DNA of 64,000 bases, from assembly GCF_000237925.1 (NCBI RefSeq), contig NC_031499.1:6764195-6828194 (forward strand). The letters run 5' to 3'. How positions within the stretch are numbered: the stretch's first letter is position 1; each line of letters starts with the position of its first letter. This stretch comes from Schistosoma mansoni. Its lineage: Eukaryota > Platyhelminthes > Trematoda > Strigeidida > Schistosomatidae. Positions 40,701 to 42,425 of the stretch are shown here, one piece after another. The translations under genes and the position numbers were made by a program. The notes below the pieces were generated by a model. It was not told the origin of the DNA. It made no database searches and saw nothing but the letters and a program-made list of their open reading frames with translations.

Positions 40701-41151
40701 ATGATTAACTATACAGCCTAACATCAATAACCGAGGAAAAAACTGTGTAGACAATATAAACGTACTTGATTCCCGAATACACCAAGTGCAGTGGCGGTTG
40801 AGACTTCATTCACTCCAAACCAAACTGCTGCTAAATGGGCTGGTATACCCAATATACCGGATTGAGCTATTCCACAAATAGTTTGTCCAAACATAAGTAT
40901 TGGAAAACCAAGTTTATGGCTGAATGGAATAGATATATCAGATTGTCCAAACGTTGTTTCATATGTAACCGCACCCGCTATACATTTAATACAACCACCG
41001 ACTGCATTCAAAGCTGAAGCAACTAGCAGAGTTACACGCAGACCCCATCTATTCAGTATCCAATTAGAAGGAAATATCAATGGAATATAAGTGAGCATAT
41101 AAATCATTGACAACCAATCTACAGATATTGTCTTGGTATCTACAGATGACC
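955..41151 (-). CDS. FLVCR: FLVCR-like major facilitator transporter (SLC49 family), multi-exon, 5' end not found
   Basis: Eleven minus-strand exons join with GT..AG borders and consistent phases into about 546 codons ending in TGA. The family is recognised from [18 protein letters not shown] (TM2), [25 protein letters not shown] (TM5), [15 protein letters not shown] (TM7), [20 protein letters not shown] (TM10) and [13 protein letters not shown] (TM11), all close to vertebrate FLVCR1/2. Known family role: plasma-membrane, mitochondrial or endosomal carriers first described as haem exporters and later shown to carry choline and ethanolamine. TM1 and the N-terminus (about 100 residues in the human protein) are missing from what I could find. 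The TM6-TM7 loop is much longer than in human FLVCR1. Introns range from 573 bp to about 8 kb and are mostly repeats. Substrate in this organism is inference only. Confidence 0.9.
1027..1795. other. Intron sequence, nothing recognised
   Basis: AT-rich, no ORF of note and no repeat family matched by eye. Confidence 0.4.
1796..1868 (-). mobile_element. LINE E2 fragment, degraded
   Basis: Reads as a diverged reverse complement of the end of the E2 ORF (the ..[16 protein letters not shown].. region), as in 15570-15650. It stops where an F element begins. Confidence 0.4.
1869..2075 (+). mobile_element. Family F (solo-LTR-like) copy, degraded
   Basis: Begins tgtggtatgttctact and keeps the palindromic phrase around atataagtagtatg seen in the other F copies; the right end is unclear. 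Confidence 0.4.
2076..2557. other. Unresolved sequence, possibly old LINE E2 debris
   Basis: 2085-2230 vaguely resembles minus-strand E2 (also 8100-8280), but not well enough to call. Rest unrecognised. Confidence 0.25.
2558..3075 (+). repeat. Family C dispersed repeat, near full length
   Basis: About 0.5 kb, starting with a T/A-rich head and ataaatattggcacaagg, then ggctgtgatactgcccagg, ggtagccggtgatcaacga, the phrase cggacattggcttttcgtcc, and ending near ctctcagccgtacaagggc. Other copies at 21.7, 29.8, 32.3, 48.0 and 59.4 kb. No coding potential; class unknown. Confidence 0.8.
3160..3852. repeat. Inverted repeat, two ~230-bp arms about 98% identical, around a family B core
   Basis: Left arm 3160-3389 and right arm 3622-3852 are reverse complements with about five differences. 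The arms carry ordinary single-copy-looking DNA plus the B terminal phrase cttagtattgtttgtagcag; the 232-bp loop is a family B tRNA-hammerhead unit. Confidence 0.93.
3390..3621 (+). repeat. Family B (Sm-alpha-like tRNA-hammerhead SINE) core inside the inverted repeat
   Basis: Box-A-like tagctgagtg (3500-3509), box-B-like gggttcgagtcccag (3541-3555), then atccagctgatgagtccc and ggacgaaacgcg (3587-3619). Stem II loop is shortened and the cleavage triplet is altered, so the ribozyme is probably inactive. Confidence 0.85.
3866..4062. repeat. Family A SINE fragments, head to head
   Basis: 3866-3955 is the plus-oriented hammerhead and 3' part (ggttttccatggtggtctag); 3956-4062 is a minus-oriented hammerhead and tRNA-like part (ccgtttcgtccgag, then ggactcctcagcag). 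Confidence 0.7.
4178..4697 (+). mobile_element. LINE E1 (RTE-like) 3' end, 5'-truncated
   Basis: Frame gives [20 protein letters not shown], then [40 protein letters not shown] and [14 protein letters not shown]: the C-terminal part of an RTE-like reverse transcriptase protein. It ends caggcgtaagtaag, the (GTAA)n tail of the family. The CGC-TGA after RPKNTIR is a stop shared by several copies. Confidence 0.88.
4698..5546. other. Intron sequence, nothing recognised
   Basis: AT-rich; (GAA)n-like run at 5035-5050. No exon or repeat assignment. Confidence 0.4.
5551..5856 (+). mobile_element. Solo-LTR-like element, family F
   Basis: 306 bp with TG..CA ends, flanked by the 4-bp repeat gttt (5547-5550 and 5857-5860). 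It contains the palindrome acttatacccatataagt. Related copies at 11.4, 12.5, 14.1, 16.1 and 17.6 kb. LTR identity is inferred from ends and target duplication only; no internal region was seen. Confidence 0.6.
5861..6469. other. Intron sequence, nothing recognised
   Basis: No repeat family matched. A minus-strand acceptor-like site near 6275-6290 opens a short membrane-like reading frame, rejected as an exon (see rejected list). Confidence 0.35.
6470..6665. repeat. Family A SINE copy with an internal inversion
   Basis: 6470-6569 is minus-oriented (hammerhead 5' half back to the tRNA-like part, ttcgaaccc-like ttccaaccc). 6570-6665 is plus-oriented from cggccgtccag to the 3' end. The break falls inside the hammerhead. 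Confidence 0.8.
6785..7435 (-). mobile_element. Penelope-like element remnant with GIY-YIG endonuclease domain
   Basis: The minus strand from 7360 to 6863 reads a 165-residue segment with [20 protein letters not shown], the GIY-YIG start, followed by a His-containing middle and a basic tail ending [20 protein letters not shown]. This is the C-terminal domain of Penelope-like retroelements. 6785-6862 is the terminal sequence (tgatggagttttgttctctg) that recurs alone at 33, 36 and 59 kb. The reverse transcriptase part is absent; fossil. Confidence 0.85.
7436..7795. other. Intron sequence, nothing recognised
   Basis: AT-rich, no assignment. Confidence 0.4.
7796..7962 (-). repeat. Family B tRNA-hammerhead SINE copy lacking its tRNA-like part
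   Basis: Hammerhead core (rc ctgatgagtcccaaatagga) followed directly by the terminal module (gcacatataccaataagagactg .. caatgggaagattcaaac .. aatactaagtgaat). Confidence 0.85.
7820..7864 (-). ncRNA. Hammerhead ribozyme, canonical family B core
   Basis: On the minus strand: stem I AUCCAG / CUGGAU, CUGAUGA, stem II GUCC/GGAC, GAAA, self-complementary stem III ACGCGCGU, cleavage triplet GUC directly followed by stem I. All conserved positions are present, and there is no insertion at the cleavage site. Very short stem III suggests activity as a dimer, as known for this class. Confidence 0.85.
7963..8697. other. Unresolved intron sequence
   Basis: 8095-8280 may be very old minus-strand LINE E2 debris. 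Otherwise nothing recognised. Confidence 0.3.
8698..8770 (-). mobile_element. LINE E2 3'-end fragment
   Basis: Reverse complement of the E2 end: gtcagctacaacgtagga, then ccaagttgcca, with the (TGAC)n-type tail at the left. Confidence 0.7.
8835..8925 (+). repeat. Family A SINE fragment, old
   Basis: catggatgcacactattgaa and gaaatggccgttcaatg follow the family A hammerhead region with many changes. Confidence 0.5.
9023..9066 (-). CDS. FLVCR: FLVCR-like exon J (end of TM12, C-tail)
   Basis: 44-bp exon, G|TA then [14 protein letters not shown]; equals human ALIKSDLRRHN after TM12. Acceptor ttatttttatattacag (9067-9083) and strong donor CGT|gtaagt (9017-9022). It leaves a 573-bp intron to exon I, most of it filled by family A repeats. 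Confidence 0.88.
9190..9575. repeat. Two family A SINE segments in opposite orientation, filling the 573-bp intron
   Basis: 9190-9460 is a minus-oriented copy from 3' end to 5' region. 9461-9575 is a plus-oriented hammerhead plus 3' end. Their hammerhead sequences differ, so two insertions are likelier than one inversion. The tract sits between exons I and J. Confidence 0.85.
9640..9751 (-). CDS. FLVCR: FLVCR-like exon I (TM11-TM12)
   Basis: 112-bp exon coding [37 protein letters not shown]. It follows SAQ| of exon H just as human [28 protein letters not shown]. Acceptor aacataacgtcag, donor gtaagttt (9632-9639). Phase 0 in, phase 1 out. Confidence 0.93.
9752..10204. other. Intron sequence, nothing recognised
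   Basis: AT-rich; long minus-strand reading frames here overlap exon I and are not coding beyond it. Confidence 0.35.
10205..11062 (+). mobile_element. Family G LTR-like dispersed repeat, interrupted by a solo LTR
   Basis: Matches the reverse complement of 53812-54310 from gaatggtaact to atataaca. It contains a TATA-like ggtatataaac (10829-10839). The match is split at 10343-10705 by another element. LTR nature is inferred; no internal region was seen. Confidence 0.6.
10343..10705. mobile_element. Solo-LTR-like element, family H, inserted in family G
   Basis: 363 bp beginning tgtagtgacctgc and ending catctaca (TG..CA), flanked by gact (10339-10342) and gacc (10706-10709). The undisturbed target is seen in the family G copy near 54185. 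Orientation unclear. Confidence 0.65.
11160..11400 (-). mobile_element. Penelope-like terminal fragment, old
   Basis: Same order as 6785-6930 (ttctctgatctcaatggttt, then aaacgacatcatcattag, then gaagtgaactattcaaattt), strongly diverged. Fossil. Confidence 0.6.
11430..11704 (-). mobile_element. Family F solo-LTR-like copy
   Basis: Reverse complement of F: ggggacaaccaattgtattt .. atactacttatatcgacata .. cttataccaca. Diverged. Confidence 0.5.
11738..12240 (-). repeat. Family I tRNA-hammerhead SINE, with a second inverted partial copy
   Basis: 11738-12065 in minus orientation: hammerhead near 11772-11816, then tRNA-like part with rc box B (gattcgatccc) and rc box A (ccactgaactattcgg). 12085-12180 repeats the start (ggaaaccctggac .. 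ggtttcgtgcca) and continues as a reverse complement of 12000-12040 (cttgatcgatagcattcgat), making a palindrome. Related old copies at 22.6, 26.8 and 58.8 kb. Confidence 0.75.
11772..11816 (-). ncRNA. Hammerhead ribozyme, family I
   Basis: Minus strand: ACCUUU-CUGACAAG-stem II GUGUCAAGUAGCAC-GAAA-CCUGGG-UC-CAGGGU. Stem I pairs ACCUUU with CAGGGU (one mismatch), stem III is a near-palindrome of 4 bp. The normally invariant G12-side base in CUGANGA reads A, so this copy may be weak or dead. Confidence 0.55.
12326..12431 (-). CDS. FLVCR: FLVCR-like exon H (TM10 to start of TM11)
   Basis: 106-bp exon coding [35 protein letters not shown]; this is the most conserved block of the family (human [24 protein letters not shown]...SSGLLNASAQ). 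Acceptor ctatacatttcag, donor gtaaatgt (12318-12325). Phase 2 in, phase 0 out. Confidence 0.95.
12540..12729 (+). mobile_element. Family F solo-LTR-like copy, short form
   Basis: 190 bp, TG..CA ends, flanked by gtat (12536-12539 and 12730-12733). Shorter than the 306-bp copy at 5551. Confidence 0.6.
13188..13405 (-). repeat. Family A SINE copy (tandem unit 1)
   Basis: Minus-oriented: caattgaaactacaccatc, acggccgtttcgtcc, tRNA-like gatccgaaccc. The CUGANGAG part of the ribozyme is deleted in both tandem units. Confidence 0.88.
13828..14066 (-). mobile_element. LINE E2 3' end (tandem unit 1)
   Basis: rc of the E2 tail: cagtcagtcattcagctaca, acaacaagatgaacacc, tgtatataaggatatag, ending at the duplication junction. 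Confidence 0.8.
14067..14244 (+). mobile_element. Family F copy truncated at the tandem junction
   Basis: Same as 12552-12729; the left end was cut by the duplication breakpoint. Confidence 0.65.
14702..14920 (-). repeat. Family A SINE copy (tandem unit 2)
   Basis: Duplicate of 13188-13405 with the same ribozyme deletion. Confidence 0.88.
15330..15690 (-). mobile_element. LINE E2 3' end (tandem unit 2 and beyond)
   Basis: As unit 1, then continuing with the rc of the ORF end (ccaaccactggttacgatag, caaccaagtagtctgcatct, ccaacatggctcag). Confidence 0.8.
15691..16069. other. Unrecognised sequence
   Basis: Higher-complexity stretch with a 60-codon minus-strand frame at 15712-15894 of unknown origin; probably element debris. 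Confidence 0.25.
16070..16351 (-). mobile_element. Family F solo-LTR-like copy
   Basis: Begins tgtagtgaacaaaacac, ends cccacaccaca, flanked by gtag/ttag. Old. Confidence 0.5.
16445..16820 (-). repeat. Family A SINE, full-length layout, diverged
   Basis: From cagttgaattcacgagtcga through ccatttcatcctagcatggg and the tRNA-like region to cagtcactagtg-like tagtcactagtcagcc. Confidence 0.75.
16821..17568. other. Intron sequence, nothing recognised
   Basis: AT-rich; no repeat match or exon. Confidence 0.4.
17569..18338 (+). mobile_element. Family F solo-LTR-like copy interrupted by a LINE E2-type 3' end
   Basis: TG..CA ends flanked by ctac (17565-17568 and 18339-18342). Left part 17569-17814 and right part 18260-18338 continue each other; the interval is LINE. 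Confidence 0.6.
17815..18259 (+). mobile_element. LINE E2-type (RTE-like) 3' end inserted in family F
   Basis: Frame reads [14 protein letters not shown] .. [17 protein letters not shown] .. [12 protein letters not shown], then stop and a 3' UTR ending gttgtgactgactga. A short repeat acag flanks it (17811-17814, 18260-18263). A sister copy is at 37146. Confidence 0.85.
18436..18505 (+). repeat. Family C 5'-end fragment
   Basis: atttatttaaacacataaat, attggtgaaagggggcacca, gatatatatgc. Confidence 0.7.
18506..18941. other. Intron sequence, nothing recognised
   Basis: No assignment. Confidence 0.35.
18942..19024 (+). mobile_element. LINE E1 extreme 3' end with (GTAA)n tail
   Basis: ctggtgagcggcctatgctc, then aataggcgtaggtaagtaag with about eight GTAA units. 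A short family B fragment (ttggaactcatcagctagat) follows. Confidence 0.8.
19345..19657 (-). repeat. Family A SINE copy next to exon G
   Basis: Minus-oriented: cattttgaagctagaccat-type 3' end, gctgtctcgtcctattatgg (hammerhead), tRNA-like gattcaaactcagg, 5' part to tggttgaactccag. It ends at the (TA)n run beside exon G. Confidence 0.85.
19660..19710. repeat. (TA)n microsatellite, 51 bp
   Basis: Uninterrupted TA dinucleotides 16 bp inside the intron after the exon G donor. Confidence 0.97.
19727..19837 (-). CDS. FLVCR: FLVCR-like exon G (TM9 and start of TM10)
   Basis: 111-bp exon coding [36 protein letters not shown] and a split Gly. It matches human [33 protein letters not shown]. Acceptor tttgtttattcag (19838-19850), donor gtaagtta (19719-19726). 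The donor lies only 16 bp from a 51-bp (TA)n run. Confidence 0.92.
19915..20207. repeat. Family B copy in hairpin arrangement
   Basis: Plus-oriented terminal module (tatgtgcatactgtgcgtat .. cacaagcattataagc), then a minus-oriented hammerhead core (cgcttttcgtcctgtctg), then a plus-oriented repeat of the core (acatccagctgacgagtccc). Confidence 0.82.
20208..21105. other. Intron sequence, nothing recognised
   Basis: About 0.9 kb AT-rich with poly-A/T runs near 20845-21010; no exon or repeat assignment. Confidence 0.35.
21106..21595 (-). mobile_element. LINE E1 3' end split by a solo LTR
   Basis: 21106-21154 is the rc of the E1 tail (acttacttacgcctgttact .. gcataggccgcc); 21546-21595 continues the rc (gaccagtattctccaaccca). 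Confidence 0.85.
21155..21540. mobile_element. Solo LTR inserted in LINE E1 (family X)
   Basis: 386 bp, ends TG..CA (tgatatgtcttg .. catcccaaca), flanked by ccgcc (21150-21154) and ccacc (21541-21545). A sister LTR is at 43496-43893. Contains a CCAAT-type box (cggccaatcag). No internal coding region, so it looks like a recombined solo LTR. Moderately old: the two copies differ at many sites. Confidence 0.85.
21706..22095 (+). repeat. Family C repeat, 3'-truncated
   Basis: ataaatattggtacaaaggg through ggtagccggtgaccgacga to cggacattcgcttttcgtcc. Confidence 0.82.
22096..22554. other. Intron sequence, nothing recognised
   Basis: AT-rich, no assignment. Confidence 0.35.
22555..22827 (-). repeat. 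Family I SINE copy, old
   Basis: cttgagggaactgatggtcc and the flanking tRNA-like stretch follow 11825-11960; diverged. Confidence 0.5.
22828..23042. repeat. Family A SINE copy with inverted 5' part
   Basis: 22828-22985 minus-oriented (3' end, hammerhead, tRNA-like), then 22986-23042 plus-oriented 3' tail (tcttcaattgactatgg .. accccttctgat). Confidence 0.8.
23284..23552 (-). repeat. Family B tRNA-hammerhead SINE with long 5' module
   Basis: rc of hammerhead (ttcgtcctgtttgggactcg), rc of box B (ctcgaacccag), then the 5' module through tatgcacatatggtaataag to aatactaagtgaattt. Confidence 0.88.
23821..24200 (-). repeat. Family A SINE, near full length
   Basis: From the 3' end (gtcagttgaagctagaccac) through hammerhead and tRNA-like part (gatccgaacccagg) to the 5' end cagtcactagtgagcat. 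Confidence 0.88.
24201..24767. other. Intron sequence, nothing recognised
   Basis: No assignment. Confidence 0.35.
24768..24890. repeat. Family B fragment, inverted pair of hammerhead halves
   Basis: Minus-oriented ggaatccaaaacattcattt joined to plus-oriented gacgagtctcaaataggacg. Confidence 0.65.
25003..25255. repeat. Family A SINE, plus copy preceded by an inverted 3' end
   Basis: 25003-25074 minus 3' end; 25075-25255 plus tRNA box B, hammerhead (ribozyme core partly lost, gtc followed by aag) and 3' tail. Confidence 0.82.
25310..25410 (-). CDS. FLVCR: FLVCR-like exon F (TM8)
   Basis: 101-bp exon. Peptide [19 protein letters not shown] then [15 protein letters not shown] matches human [29 protein letters not shown], including the LDxTK motif after TM8. 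Acceptor acattatcaag (25411-25421), donor gtaagatc (25302-25309). Phase 0 in, phase 2 out. Confidence 0.93.
25503..25972 (+). repeat. Family A SINE dimer junction and full copy
   Basis: 25503-25588 is the 3' part of one unit ending accccttctgat; the 5' end of the next unit (catatgctcacaagtgactg) follows after a few ATA units and runs through tRNA-like part and hammerhead to ctttcaactatg. One cleavage-site-to-cleavage-site unit is about 0.4 kb. Confidence 0.88.
25858..25906 (+). ncRNA. Hammerhead ribozyme, family A, with compensatory stem II change
   Basis: GCACUG-CUGAAGA-GUUC/GAAC-GAAA-ACGGCCGU stem III-GUC, then AAG before UAGUGU. Stem II is GUUC/GAAC here instead of GUCC/GGAC in other copies, so both strands changed and pairing was kept. 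The AAG after the cleavage triplet interrupts stem I. Confidence 0.75.
26245..26402. repeat. Family A SINE copy with a clean internal inversion
   Basis: 26245-26353 minus-oriented (3' end through hammerhead), 26354-26402 plus-oriented tail starting tatttcaactat. The two segments abut without overlap in the consensus. Confidence 0.8.
26403..26784. other. Intron sequence, nothing recognised
   Basis: No assignment. Confidence 0.35.
26785..27130 (-). repeat. Family I SINE copy, old
   Basis: Order as at 11738: ggactctgggtgtgg-like hammerhead remnant, tgtaatgttgaggtaactga, tRNA-like part, ending gacattggttactattg. Confidence 0.5.
27137..27601 (+). repeat. Family A SINE, full length (left arm)
   Basis: 3' remnant of a preceding unit, then 5' region, tRNA-like A/B boxes (ggttaagggctctgac, gggttcgaatctcg), hammerhead (cttctgaagagtcccac .. 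gaaatggccgtcaaac) and 3' tail. Confidence 0.9.
27602..28030. other. Spacer of the inverted repeat, nothing recognised
   Basis: AT-rich unique-looking DNA. Confidence 0.4.
28031..28530 (-). repeat. Family A SINE, full length (right arm)
   Basis: Reverse complement of the left arm; continues a further 30 bp (aattgaaggtagactacca) past the arm boundary. Confidence 0.9.
28640..29345 (+). mobile_element. LINE E2 3' end, split by LINE E1
   Basis: 28640-28766 (ttgagattaaaatggtttca .. actaaattaactatatctat) and 29254-29345 (ggtgtttgtcttgttatgg .. gttgtagctgactgactgac) are consecutive parts of the E2 3' UTR with its (TGAC)n tail. Confidence 0.85.
28767..29244 (+). mobile_element. LINE E1 3' end nested in LINE E2
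   Basis: [47 protein letters not shown] frame and a (GTAA)n tail. Flanked by tatgaattc (28758-28766 and 29245-29253), a 9-bp target duplication. Frame is broken in several places. Confidence 0.9.
29346..29841. other. Intron sequence, nothing recognised
   Basis: AT-rich. Confidence 0.35.
29842..30220 (+). repeat. Family C repeat, truncated at both ends
   Basis: caaatctcatttgatttatg through cgccggacattcgcttttcg to gaaggcagtgagtaggactt. Confidence 0.82.
30380..30447 (-). CDS. FLVCR: FLVCR-like exon E (TM7)
   Basis: Short 68-bp exon coding [21 protein letters not shown] plus FT, matching human [22 protein letters not shown]. Acceptor ttttaattgtccag, donor gtaagtcag (30371-30379). Phase 1 in, phase 0 out. 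Confidence 0.92.
30655..30972. repeat. Two old family B copies in opposite orientation
   Basis: 30655-30785 plus (tatggacgaaatatg) and 30815-30972 minus (tgtttcgtcctcattggggc, ctcgtcagccgaatgc, rc box A gctatccactgagctac). Confidence 0.65.
31212..31380 (+). repeat. Family A SINE 5' region, truncated
   Basis: tgctcattagtggttagctt, gagttcaaccgtgta, ttgattgaagttagacatta. Confidence 0.65.
31381..31719. other. Intron sequence, nothing recognised
   Basis: No assignment. Confidence 0.35.
31720..31852 (-). repeat. Family B copy, old
   Basis: tggaatatagctaacaatga, tcctgtttgagag, tagagttgatgttcactcc, rc box A. Confidence 0.6.
31893..32100 (+). repeat. Family A SINE copy, 5'-truncated
   Basis: tRNA-like gggttcaaatctcgcg, hammerhead-like gatgaggagtcccataata, full 3' tail to accccttctgat. 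Confidence 0.88.
32266..32572 (-). repeat. Family C repeat, partial
   Basis: rc of the family: aagcaaatgtccggagcttg .. gtcaccatgggactat .. accacctgcttcaatctggg. Confidence 0.8.
32615..32887 (-). CDS. FLVCR: FLVCR-like exon D (rest of loop, start of TM7)
   Basis: 91 codons' worth of sequence, phase 1 in and out. The first ~70 residues are low-complexity hydrophilic sequence (many N, D, S, Q). The last part, [19 protein letters not shown], is a near match to the human [17 protein letters not shown] segment at TM7. Acceptor ttttgttttag (32888-32898), donor gtaagtat (32607-32614). Together with exon C it makes the loop about 135 residues, versus about 40 in human FLVCR1. Confidence 0.92.
32940..33445. 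mobile_element. Penelope-like terminal repeats in fold-back arrangement, with a nested retroposon
   Basis: 32940-32979 plus 33164-33250 is one terminus (tgatggagttttgttctct, tggtttgatcgtggagcttt); 33250-33445 is coding 3' end plus the other terminus in opposite orientation. The interruption is 32980-33163. It lies in the 581-bp intron between exons C and D. Fossil. Confidence 0.8.
32980..33163 (+). mobile_element. RTE-derived short bipartite retroposon
   Basis: 184 bp flanked by tttgttctct (32970-32979 and 33164-33173). Its first ~125 bp match 35381-35515 (gttactgccggtccaaagcc, gagttgggcatgg); its last ~55 bp are the LINE E1 3' end (gggcggcctatgctc .. caggcgtaagtaagtaag). Confidence 0.82.
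33469..33645 (-). CDS. FLVCR: FLVCR-like exon C (TM6-TM7 cytoplasmic loop)
   Basis: 59 codons' worth of sequence, phase 1 in and out. It begins [19 protein letters not shown], aligning in position with the human loop that starts KEKPRYPPSQAQ. The rest is hydrophilic and rich in Asn, His and Asp with no similarity I recognise. Acceptor ttttattgaag, donor gtaattt (33462-33468). Placement is supported by phase and by flanking exons; the loop residues themselves are not diagnostic. Confidence 0.82.
33727..33938 (+). repeat. Family A SINE copy, 5'-truncated
   Basis: tRNA-like part (gtgtttgaagctagc), ctgctgaagagtcccaaaat, gaccgtccagtacttccagg, 3' tail. Confidence 0.8.
33939..34198 (+). repeat. Family B copy between 56-bp direct repeats
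   Basis: 33939-33994 and 34143-34198 are 56-bp direct repeats with four differences (both contain aaccttatatttagaaatgt). Between them a family B unit, 33995-34142, runs from the tRNA-like part (gggttcgagttcctcc) through the hammerhead (cagacgagtcctaaatagga) to ccactattcatctttgt. Confidence 0.88.
34578..34852 (-). repeat. Family A SINE copy
   Basis: Starts agaaggggttttcgtggaca, hammerhead (gtcgtttcgtcctattgtgg), tRNA-like part, to taaccgatccacgaaat. Confidence 0.88.
34853..35367. other. Intron sequence, nothing recognised
   Basis: 35050-35360 is less AT-rich than its surroundings, but no frame or repeat was recognised. Confidence 0.3.
35381..35515 (+). mobile_element. Short retroposon (head part of the bipartite element)
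   Basis: 135 bp flanked by the 13-bp duplication gagtaacgcttta (35368-35380 and 35516-35528). Same head as 32980-33105 but ending ccagaaaaaataattc without the GTAA tail. Confidence 0.85.
35529..35899. other. Intron sequence, nothing recognised
   Basis: No assignment. Confidence 0.35.
35900..36205. mobile_element. Penelope-like terminal fold-back, old
   Basis: gaagatttgtaggtgaggtt, acatcatcatcacaaacttc, then inverted gaaactccaccaaaacaat. Fossil. Confidence 0.55.
36241..36268. repeat. (CA)n(GA)n microsatellite
   Basis: cacacacacacagagagaga run. Confidence 0.9.
36488..36720. repeat. Family B copy in hairpin arrangement
   Basis: Plus-oriented terminal module (gtgcatactgtgcggattgc .. cacaagcataataagc) joined to a minus-oriented core (gcgtttcgtctaattttag), then actcagtagctaagtggata. 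Confidence 0.75.
36721..37145. other. Intron sequence, nothing recognised
   Basis: No assignment. Confidence 0.35.
37146..37520 (+). mobile_element. LINE E2-type 3' end (sister of 17815)
   Basis: gtaggtgtagactacctgg, ccttgaatgacatggctcaa, tail gttgtgactaactgactga. Confidence 0.82.
37556..37812 (+). mobile_element. LINE E2 3' end
   Basis: ttatcttcccttaaacctta, ccttatatacaacctatc, acgttgtagctgactgactg tail. Confidence 0.82.
37869..38061 (-). CDS. FLVCR: FLVCR-like exon B (TM5 end and TM6)
   Basis: Starts [19 protein letters not shown], which continues GNQ| of exon A exactly as human GNQLGTAVGFLLPPVLVP. It ends in the hydrophobic stretch [20 protein letters not shown] (TM6). Acceptor tract tttttatttttctag lies at 38062-38076; donor gtaagttg is at 37861-37868. 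Phase 0 in, phase 1 out. Confidence 0.93.
38300..38775 (-). mobile_element. LINE E1 3' end, minus strand
   Basis: Minus frame [60 protein letters not shown]; 3' end cctcttattcctcgtggag on the plus strand. About 100 codons stay open. Confidence 0.88.
38776..39340. other. Intron sequence, nothing recognised
   Basis: No assignment. Confidence 0.35.
39380..39605 (-). repeat. tRNA-like SINE debris (family B-like, old)
   Basis: caagttccaaacacgacaaa and the rc box-B-like gattcgaacctagg. Weak. Confidence 0.35.
39838..40112 (+). repeat. Family B tRNA-hammerhead SINE with long 5' module, near full length
   Basis: Module tttagtattgtttgtttgaat .. cacaagaattataagc, box B gggttcgagttcctccc, hammerhead, then ccactatccatctttgc. 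Confidence 0.9.
40030..40077 (+). ncRNA. Hammerhead ribozyme, family B, insertion-type
   Basis: AUCCAG-CUGACGA-GUCC/GGAC-GAAA-ACGCGCGU, then GAA before CUGGAU. Core intact; triplet reads GUU and three extra bases follow it. Confidence 0.75.
40465..40640 (+). repeat. Family B copy, old
   Basis: tagttcagtggataatgta (box A), ttgacgaattccaagtaggc and cgaaacatga hammerhead remnant. Confidence 0.6.
40766..41151 (-). CDS. FLVCR: FLVCR-like exon A (TM2 to start of TM5)
   Basis: 128 codons plus two bases. Acceptor at 41152-41153 follows a pyrimidine-rich tract (rc of 41155-41185); the exon opens in phase 1 (x|GG). Donor gtacg at 40761-40765 follows codons G-N-Q. The peptide contains [18 protein letters not shown], a hydrophobic TM3 ([18 protein letters not shown]), TM4 ([20 protein letters not shown]) and [20 protein letters not shown], in the order seen in FLVCR1/2. 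The preceding exon should end in phase 1 and carry TM1; no convincing candidate was seen at higher coordinates. Confidence 0.93.
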
Positions 41152-41344
41152 CTGAATTTGGGAAGGTCAAATAAAAACAAAAATTTCATAACAGTCTGTA
41201 ATACTGATGAGGAAGTCATTAATTGTTATAAACGAATTATTATATGGTTGATAAATCTGATTCATGCTCTAACTTGGGTCTATTTACTTACATTGGATTA
41301 TCATCAATATATAGGTTGTTTTATAGGGATTACAAAATTCTCGC

Positions 41345-41535
41345 TGTTATAATCACGAGCTGATCATAATTAAATAAGTAATTGGGACCTGGAAGTATTG
41401 AATGGCCACTTGGTCCTAGTACAGGACTTCTCAGCAATCCTCTTCAACGACTCCAAACCCTGGAATAGAGCTCAGGAATGTCGGTCTTGCGTGCGAACGC
41501 CTACTCTCTAGAACACTGAGTTGGCATTCAACATG
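41345..41535 (-). repeat. Family A SINE copy, old
   Basis: ggacctggaagtattgaatg, ggtcctagtacaggacttct, tRNA-like remnant. Confidence 0.55.
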
Positions 41536-42257
41536 TAATTAATCTGTTTAGTAAATATGCAAACTGAAGTCATAAAAATACATTTCATACGTTTATCCAC
41601 ACATCAGTCGTATTGCTTTCAAAATATGTTACTTTTGTAGTTATATTCATCTCACCGTTTCTATTCTTCAAAACACATTTGGAAATCTTCAGAACATAAA
41701 TCAGACACATACTTTGTCATTTCACGAATTATTGCTCATTCGCTCCTCGGTGTTGTACTCGTTAAATCTTTATTACCCTCTGGTGAGGTCATCAATCAAA
41801 CATTGTTCCTTCATGATAAAACTCTAGTGAATGTATTGCTACTGGCGAAGCCTAACTTACGTGATCAATAAATGAGCTAACTACGTGTTCCAGGACGTAA
41901 ATAATAGAGTATAGATTCAAAATCTTTCTGTGGAGAAATATGTACATACAGAAAAAATACTGTTTGATTCATTATCCAAGGCTTACAAATATGAAGCAGA
42001 ATGTTATCTTGAAGTGTCTTATGCATATATTCACTTATGAGGTATATATTGCTTAATTATATTGAAATGTTATATGTTAGTAGTAACAGAACCCCCCAAA
42101 GAATACAAATGGTTTGGAAAATAAGCTACTACTATACTACGTATGGAGATAATCATGCTTTTTCTACGTTCAATAAAAGTGCGATATTGAGTATTTTCGA
42201 TCAGTTTCCCGTCCATTTAGTATGCCATTGCTGCAGACAAGGGCGTAATCCTTACTA
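41536..42257. other. Nothing recognised
   Basis: AT-rich; the missing 5' exon was looked for here without success. Confidence 0.3.
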
Positions 42258-42425
42258 ATTTGAGAGACCGAAGATCCTATGTTCGATTCCTAGGTGAGGA
42301 GTAGTTGATGAGCACTTCTATGAAATCTTATAACAAAGCGAAATGATCGTCTAGAGCTTCTAGACTTTCAGTATTGATCTAATTTGGGTCGAACTGCGAT
42401 TTCAATAAAATATCTACATATCCCC
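42258..42425 (+). repeat. Family A SINE copy, very old
   Basis: tgttcgattcctagg (box B) .. gcgaaatgatcgtctagagc .. ttctagactttcag. Confidence 0.45.

Noticed and set aside
40835-41017. Plus-strand ORF over exon A
   Set aside because: Shadow frame of the transporter exon on the opposite strand.
42037-42258. Region searched for the missing first exon (minus frame through ~42240)
   Set aside because: No TM1-like sequence (family pattern NAFQW..) and no phase-1 donor in frame.
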